The translations under genes and the position numbers were made by a program. Under the pieces are notes generated by a model. The model was not told the origin of the DNA and did no database searches. It was given only the letters and a program-made list of their open reading frames with translations. From contig JAURNY010000017.1 in assembly GCA_030829955.1 (NCBI GenBank), positions 33,843-97,842 on the forward strand: a DNA stretch of 64,000 nt, read 5' to 3'. This document shows, piece after piece, positions 59,603 through 64,000 of this stretch. The DNA is from Gammaproteobacteria bacterium (GTDB taxonomy: Bacteria > Pseudomonadota > Gammaproteobacteria > Eutrophobiales > Eutrophobiaceae). Position 1 is the stretch's first letter. Each line of letters begins with the position of its first letter.

Positions 59603-61366
59603 TTATTCAGGCACGATACGGTGTTTTACATAACTACCGGGTGCATCTTCAATCGGTTTTAAATTACTGCCGGGTTTTCTGGCAGTAATCTTTTTACCTG
59701 ATTGTTTACTTACCCATTTATGCCAATCCGGCCACCAGGAACCTTCGGTATAAGCGGCATTTTCCAACCACTTGTCCGCATCTTCCTCAATCGCATCGTT
59801 AGTCCAGAAACCGTATTTGTTTTTTACTGGTGGATTGATGATGCCGGCAATGTGACCAGAACCACCTAATACAAAACGAACTGGGCCAGACATTAACTTT
59901 GCGCCTTCATATGTCGATTTCCAAGGCGTAATGTGGTCTTCTCGGGTAGAAATAAAATAGGTCGGTACTTTAATCTTGTTTATATCGATAGCCGTACCAT
60001 TTAATTCAATACCACCCGGTTCTTTTAACAGGTTCTGCAAGTAACAGGTGCGTAGGTAAAAACTATGTGTTTTTGCCGGTAAACGAGTCGAATCCGAGTT
60101 CCAGTAAAGCAAGTCAAATGCTGTAGGCTCTTTGCCTAATAAATAGTTATTAATAAAGAATGGCCAGATTAAATCATTTGCACGTAACATATTAAATACA
60201 GTTGCCATGCTACTGCCATCCAGATAACCATCTTTTGCCATGTCAGCTTCAAGCGCTTTTAACTGCATTTCGTCAATAAACACACCAAGATCACCGGGTT
60301 CTTCAAAGTCGATCATGGTTGTGAAATAAGTCGTAGTGTTGATGGGACGTTTACGTTTTTTTGCAAGATAGGCATTTGTTGCTGCCATCAAGGTACCGCC
60401 AATACAATAACCGATGGTATTTACAGTGCTTGCACCGGTTTCTTCTTTCACCTTATCAATCGCGGTTAATAGGCCTTTATCCATATAATCTTCAAAGCCA
60501 TAATCTGCATAAGTTTCATCAGGATTAACCCATGAAATTACAAATACGGTGTGACCCTGATCAACTGCCCATTGAATAAAACTGTTTTCCTTGCGCAAAT
60601 CCAGAATGTAAAACTTGTTAATCCACGGCGGGCAAATTAATAATGGTGTTTCAAAAACTGTTTTGGTGGTTGGTTCGTATTGAATCAACTGGATTAAATC
60701 ATTTTGATAAATCATTTTACCCGGTGTCGTTGCAACGTTTTCACCGACTTCAAATGATTCATAGTCAGTCATGCGTGTCATCAATTTCTGACCTTTACCT
60801 CTGGCAAAGTCCTCAATTAATGATTTGGCACCCTGAATCAGGTTTTGACCTTTTTGATTAATGGTTTCATTCAATACCTGTGGATTTGTTGCAGCAAAGT
60901 TTGCTGGTGACAGGGCATCAAGCCATTGTTTGACGTAAAAGTCATATTGGCTTTGCACCTTGTCATCGAGATGCGTGGTGCATTGCGCAGTTTCCATCAG
61001 GTATTTTGAGATTAATAAATAAAATTGTTTAATATGATCAAAGACAGCATGTTCGTTCCAGCTTTCATCAAAAAATCGACGATCACCTTTTTCGGGTAAT
61101 ACAACCGGATCAGGCACCAGACCAAAACTTCTCATAGTTGTGTAATTAAACAGGCGAAGCATGTTGTTGGCGAACATCACATTTTCATTGAAACATGTTG
61201 TATTTTTTTCAAAGAAATTCTGCCATCGTTCTATGACTTCTTCACTGAATAACATAGGATTGACCTGATTCATGGTTTCCAGACTTTGTGTGAAAAATTG
61301 ACTGGTAACAGCTTGCTGTGTCTCGGAGATTTTGCCGACAGCATTTTGAAATTCGTTTTGTAACAT
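59603..61366 (-). CDS. phaC: Class I poly(3-hydroxyalkanoate) synthase PhaC
   Basis: This enzyme polymerises hydroxyacyl-CoA into storage polyester. The 587-residue protein has an N-terminal PhaC domain (FFDESWNEHAVFDHIKQFYLL), LLICPPWINKFYILDLR, the lipase-like box GYCIGG with the catalytic Cys, and the catalytic Asp/His region near EDHITPWKS and LGGSGHIAGIINPP. The size and motifs fit class I (no PhaE or PhaR needed). No phaA or phaB is adjacent. A TGCAATGCA motif lies about 55 bases upstream of its start. Confidence 0.95.
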   Translation of the reverse strand: MLQNEFQNAVGKISETQQAVTSQFFTQSLETMNQVNPMLFSEEVIERWQNFFEKNTTCFNENVMFANNMLRLFNYTTMRSFGLVPDPVVLPEKGDRRFFDESWNEHAVFDHIKQFYLLISKYLMETAQCTTHLDDKVQSQYDFYVKQWLDALSPANFAATNPQVLNETINQKGQNLIQGAKSLIEDFARGKGQKLMTRMTDYESFEVGENVATTPGKMIYQNDLIQLIQYEPTTKTVFETPLLICPPWINKFYILDLRKENSFIQWAVDQGHTVFVISWVNPDETYADYGFEDYMDKGLLTAIDKVKEETGASTVNTIGYCIGGTLMAATNAYLAKKRKRPINTTTYFTTMIDFEEPGDLGVFIDEMQLKALEADMAKDGYLDGSSMATVFNMLRANDLIWPFFINNYLLGKEPTAFDLLYWNSDSTRLPAKTHSFYLRTCYLQNLLKEPGGIELNGTAIDINKIKVPTYFISTREDHITPWKSTYEGAKLMSGPVRFVLGGSGHIAGIINPPVKNKYGFWTNDAIEEDADKWLENAAYTEGSWWPDWHKWVSKQSGKKITARKPGSNLKPIEDAPGSYVKHRIVPE

Positions 61367-61419
61367 GTCTTCCTCTAAAGCTCATTTATTTGAATTATGG
61401 CGCATTGTAACGAAAATTG

Positions 61420-61428
61420 TGCAATGCA
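61420..61428. promoter_or_regulatory. TGCAATGCA palindrome upstream of phaC
   Basis: A 9-bp palindrome of the same TGCA-N-TGCA form as the sites before xoxF and mptG lies 54 bases upstream of phaC. It is weaker, as it does not extend to the TTGCA...TGCAA core. Confidence 0.3.
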
Positions 61429-61483
61429 ACAAGATTTGATGTTTATAAGTAATTATTTAAAATATTCGTATAAGTTATTGATA

Positions 61484-61732
61484 TTATAGATTAAATAATT
61501 CAAATGAAATGAAGCTTATCAAATCGTATATACCAGGATTATTATCCTTATTTAGACAGATACGAATCTCTTCAAGAATATGCTTGTGGGTAGGAGAGTC
61601 AATAAATTCACTATGAAATACGTCGTCGCTGATCAATTCAGGGTGTTTGCCGGCAATATGAAAGGTTCTTATAGAAGTTGAAACGCCGTTTATTCTCGGA
61701 AAATAAACATCCGAGACCATCAGTATTTTCAT
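61484..61732 (-). pseudogene. Glycosyltransferase N-terminal stub
   Basis: This 82-codon frame starts KILMVSDVYFPRINGVSTSIRTF, the typical beginning of a family-1/4 glycosyltransferase. After about 24 residues it changes into unrelated sequence (HPELISDDVFHSEFIDS and so on). The rest of the enzyme (about 350 residues) is absent. It is probably the leftover of a deletion joined to foreign or out-of-frame DNA. A small novel protein is less likely. Confidence 0.55.
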
Positions 61733-61828
61733 AGTAAGATGTCATCTTGTTGTTTTAACAAGGTTACACAACAATCGTGACAATTAGATGACAGGATAAA
61801 TTGGCTTTATCCTGCCATCCGGGAAAAA

Positions 61829-62935
61829 CTAAAAAGCGTATTGCCATCCACCAGTGATGGTTAAATCGGTTTCCATCTGCGGACCATTTAGATCACGATG
61901 TAAAGGAATACCTGCTTCCAGCGCTACACGATGACCACGAATAGTACCCTGTTGTCCTACCAGATTAATACCAAGATAAAGAGTTACTATTTCGCCACCA
62001 TAATTATCTGGATCGGCAGTTTGAACCGGCAGTGTAATGTTTGAATCAATACCATCTATTTTTCCTGTATGGGAATAATTTAAACGTAACGAATTACTGA
62101 TCCATGGACGCCAGCGATAACTTAACCATGTGTTTAAATCATGTTTATTGCCTAGCGCATATCCTTGATCCTTGCCGGTGCGAATATTTCCCATATATTG
62201 AGCTCCCCAGGCATATTGACCCTGTTTGCCGGTATAGGTAATACCGGGCAATAAATCATATGTTCCGGAACCAAGTTGCATTGCATAAGGCAATCTTACA
62301 TTTGGCGTTGCGCCAGCAGGCGTGAGAATGTTGTCTCGCTTTTTATTGCTACCTGTTGGCAAGCTTATACCAGCATTAAGATGTATTTTATGAGTATTAT
62401 CCTCATATAATTTAATCAAACCACTGACACTGGTATCTCCAATGCCTTTACTCCTGGTCGTAAAAGTACCTCGTCTTGTTGTACCAGCTATCCCGGCAAA
62501 AGTGATGTGATCCATACCTTTTTCCTGATACATGCCCATAACCATTAACGTTAGCCAGTCTGTCGGGGCATACATGGCGCCAAACATATGCATGTCCATA
62601 TCCATTTTTGTTGGTACGACACGTAATGTTGCGGGCGTTCCAAAACGATTGCTGACATTTGAAACGATAAACTCGGGTGAGACCTGATTGTCCCCGATGC
62701 GATTGCCTTCCATTTCCATATGCATAAAGCGATATGACAACATCCACTCACCTTTGCCATGTGTATGATCACCCATAACACCAATCGGCGCGTGTCCATC
62801 TGCGTTTATCGGTTTTAAACCATCATTACCATAACTCATGCCAGTGTCATGATGATCACCATCTGCAAAAGCAAGAGAAGATAAAACTAATTCGAACACA
62901 CCAATAGTTATGTGTCCGTTAAATAACGAATTCAT
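61829..62935 (-). CDS. Predicted outer-membrane beta-barrel protein, Met/His-rich N-terminus
   Basis: This exported protein of about 368 residues has a signal sequence then a His/Met-rich start (ADGDHHDTGMSYGNDG, MGDHTHGKGEWMLSYRFMHMEMEG). It continues with alternating beta strands ending in an aromatic residue (GGWQYAF), as in outer-membrane barrels of the phenol-degradation MetA-like/transporter group. Met/His clusters and the adjacent DUF2946 gene suggest copper handling, which is an inference. ATG 62935 has GGAGC upstream and is preferred to TTG 62947. Confidence 0.72.
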   Translation of the reverse strand: MNSLFNGHITIGVFELVLSSLAFADGDHHDTGMSYGNDGLKPINADGHAPIGVMGDHTHGKGEWMLSYRFMHMEMEGNRIGDNQVSPEFIVSNVSNRFGTPATLRVVPTKMDMDMHMFGAMYAPTDWLTLMVMGMYQEKGMDHITFAGIAGTTRRGTFTTRSKGIGDTSVSGLIKLYEDNTHKIHLNAGISLPTGSNKKRDNILTPAGATPNVRLPYAMQLGSGTYDLLPGITYTGKQGQYAWGAQYMGNIRTGKDQGYALGNKHDLNTWLSYRWRPWISNSLRLNYSHTGKIDGIDSNITLPVQTADPDNYGGEIVTLYLGINLVGQQGTIRGHRVALEAGIPLHRDLNGPQMETDLTITGGWQYAF

Positions 62936-62999
62936 AATTTGCTCCAATAAATAAATAAAAAATCGTGCAACTTGATTTGCACGCGTTTGAATTGTTTTA

Positions 63000-63413
63000 T
63001 TAAGTGAGCAAGACAGGTGGAGAGCGAGAGTGAGAGTAAAGATAATTTGTACGGGGAACTAATAAATGCAAAACCTTATTTGCTGCGCTGTATGAAAACG
63101 CGGTCGAAAGATTAATTACATCCTGATTTAATGCTAATGAAATACTGCTGGCCGACCAGAAATGACAAGCTGTGAAACCATGTTCGACAGCTGATTGATC
63201 ATTGTCGTCGTCATCATGATGATGCTGGTGATGTTTTTCTTTAGATATTGCATTGATGCCTGCAGGCCCATCACAAAGTGTGATCGTAAATAAACCATCA
63301 TCAACACTGGTATCGACCATGAAACCGACCGCAATCAATGATCGCAGGGTGATGCTTAGAACTAATAGCAGCAATAGTTGTTGATGATGGTTTAGTTTTC
63401 GAATGCGTTGCAT
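63000..63413 (-). CDS. DUF2946-like membrane/exported protein with His/Asp-rich linker
   Basis: This 137-residue protein has an N-terminal hydrophobic segment (LLLLLVLSITLRSLIAVGFMV) followed by TITLCDGPAGI. The motif CDGP and a later ACHFW resemble the DUF2946 pattern of small proteins in copper-resistance clusters. Between them lies a metal-binding-like stretch HHQHHHDDDDND. It ends with SRSPPVLLT. It is 64 bases upstream of the outer-membrane barrel gene and likely co-transcribed. Copper-linked function is inferred from family context. Confidence 0.65.
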   Translation of the reverse strand: MQRIRKLNHHQQLLLLLVLSITLRSLIAVGFMVDTSVDDGLFTITLCDGPAGINAISKEKHHQHHHDDDDNDQSAVEHGFTACHFWSASSISLALNQDVINLSTAFSYSAANKVLHLLVPRTNYLYSHSRSPPVLLT

Positions 63414-63622
63414 GACGTGATTATAAAATAATGTTTCTTAAGGACAATCTATTCAGGAAAATATTTCTATTGTTATATGTATATTCATTGAAAAAAAATC
63501 ATGGTTAGCTTGTGCGGAAATACTTAAAACAATAATAAAAATAAAATCAGGAATTTAGAAATAAAAATTAAATTAGAGCTCAACAAACACAAAAATGTAG
63601 CGTGAAATAAACCTGCAAATAT

Positions 63623-63706
63623 AAAAAAATGAGCTACACTTTTTATTAAGGCGATAAGCCTATTATATATGCCATTACACGTGGCACGACCCCCGCGAGT
63701 AGCTCA
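63623..63706 (-). ncRNA. Branched RNA element with intrinsic-terminator end
   Basis: On the minus strand a 75-base unit is closed by TGAGCTAC / GTAGCTCA (63699-63706 with 63630-63637) and holds two inner hairpins, TGCCA/TGGCA (63671-63685 region) and AGGC/GCCT (63648-63660 region). It is followed at once by a run of seven T. It lacks T-loop and anticodon features, so it is not a tRNA. It lies between the end of the phosphatase gene and the DUF2946 gene. It may be a small RNA, a riboswitch-like terminator or an elaborate terminator. The rest of 63414-63731 has no gene. Confidence 0.4.
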
Positions 63707-63731
63707 AACGGGGGGGGTATAATGGAAAAAA

Positions 63732-64000
63732 TTATTCTTTACTCGCCTGTCGAAAGGCAATAAACGTAAAATCATCAGGGTGACATAGACGGTCGTCACC
63801 TTTTATCAGCATATTGTTCTGACAAGTCCTTTTCATTTCTTCAATACTTTCCAGTAAAGGACCTTTACGTATGTGTTCCGATATTTCATGTTCATACAGG
63901 TTGTCTGATAAGGCATCACTTGCAATTATCAAAGTATCAAGTGAAGCTAATTCTATTATTGGTCCGATATGAATAAACATTTCATGACAACCGACGTAAT
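63732..64000 (-). CDS. PP2C-type serine/threonine protein phosphatase, partial (C-terminus)
   Basis: The last 89 or so codons of a phosphatase whose start lies beyond the right edge; the frame stays open to base 64000. YVGCHEMFIHIGPIIELASLDTLIIASDALSDNLYEHEI contains the PP2C motif near the C-terminus (L-x-x-ASDGL-x-D), here with Ala instead of Gly after ASD. It continues with a C-terminal helix and HPDDFTFIAFR. The target is unknown. Confidence 0.75.
   Translation of the reverse strand, partial: YVGCHEMFIHIGPIIELASLDTLIIASDALSDNLYEHEISEHIRKGPLLESIEEMKRTCQNNMLIKGDDRLCHPDDFTFIAFRQASKE

Noticed and set aside
63630..63706. tRNA gene on the minus strand
   Set aside because: The size and closing stem fit, but there is no GGTTC-type T-loop, no normal anticodon arm and no D-loop signature.

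Overview
The window is AT-rich chromosomal DNA, probably from a methylotrophic gammaproteobacterium. The evidence is a lanthanide-type methanol dehydrogenase (XoxF), a nearly complete tetrahydromethanopterin/methanofuran (H4MPT/MFR) C1-oxidation gene set, NAD-linked formate dehydrogenase, a bifunctional HldE, CmoAB, and a class Ia ribonucleotide reductase of the long, two-ATP-cone type. No rRNA, tRNA, insertion sequence, prophage or CRISPR array was seen.

Layout: 1-7.1 kb holds a partial type II/IV secretion ATPase, DsbC, a DUF3108 protein, the LPS inner-core genes hldE-hldD-waaA and a small exported protein. 7.1-12 kb is the methanol-oxidation cluster: a long leader with palindromes, xoxF, a blue copper protein where a cytochrome c would be expected, xoxJ and an unknown exported protein. 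12-28.3 kb is one minus-strand run of thirteen genes. Read in transcription order it is fwdD, fwdB, fwdA, ftr, fwdC, ferredoxin, ferredoxin-NADP reductase, fhcB, fhcA, fhcD, fhcC, fdhB, fdhA. It therefore carries two formyl-MFR-processing complexes: a usual bacterial Fhc (formyltransferase/hydrolase, with a degenerate B subunit) and a second set that looks like an archaeal-type, cofactor-binding formylmethanofuran dehydrogenase. 28.5-39 kb (mostly plus strand) encodes H4MPT and MFR biosynthesis plus core enzymes: mptG, ATP-grasp, mch (frameshifted), RimK-like, CitG-like, fae, HisA-like (minus), mfnD, mfnF, pabB, mfnE.

39-46 kb carries nrdAB with NrdR and DnaA boxes upstream, and a MoxR ATPase/VWA pair. 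46-52 kb has a serine-glyoxylate-type aminotransferase and an RND efflux pump with a palindromic operator candidate. 52-55.2 kb is decayed: an orphan oadG, an oadA stub fused to a broken EAL domain, intact trhO and a GST, and a broken DUF2238 gene. 55-64 kb contains a glyoxalase-fold protein, cmoAB, a PQQ-type sugar dehydrogenase, a HAD hydrolase, a parvulin, PHA synthase, a glycosyltransferase stub, a probable metal-related pair (outer-membrane protein plus DUF2946) and a partial PP2C-type phosphatase.

Working together (inference): methanol is oxidised by XoxF, which passes electrons to the cupredoxin. Formaldehyde is captured by Fae and carried through H4MPT by Mch to formyl-H4MPT, then moved to methanofuran. 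From there Fhc plus formate dehydrogenase gives formate, CO2 and NADH, or Fwd gives CO2 directly with electrons to ferredoxin and NADPH. An identical 11-bp palindrome core upstream of xoxF and of mptG suggests a shared regulator.
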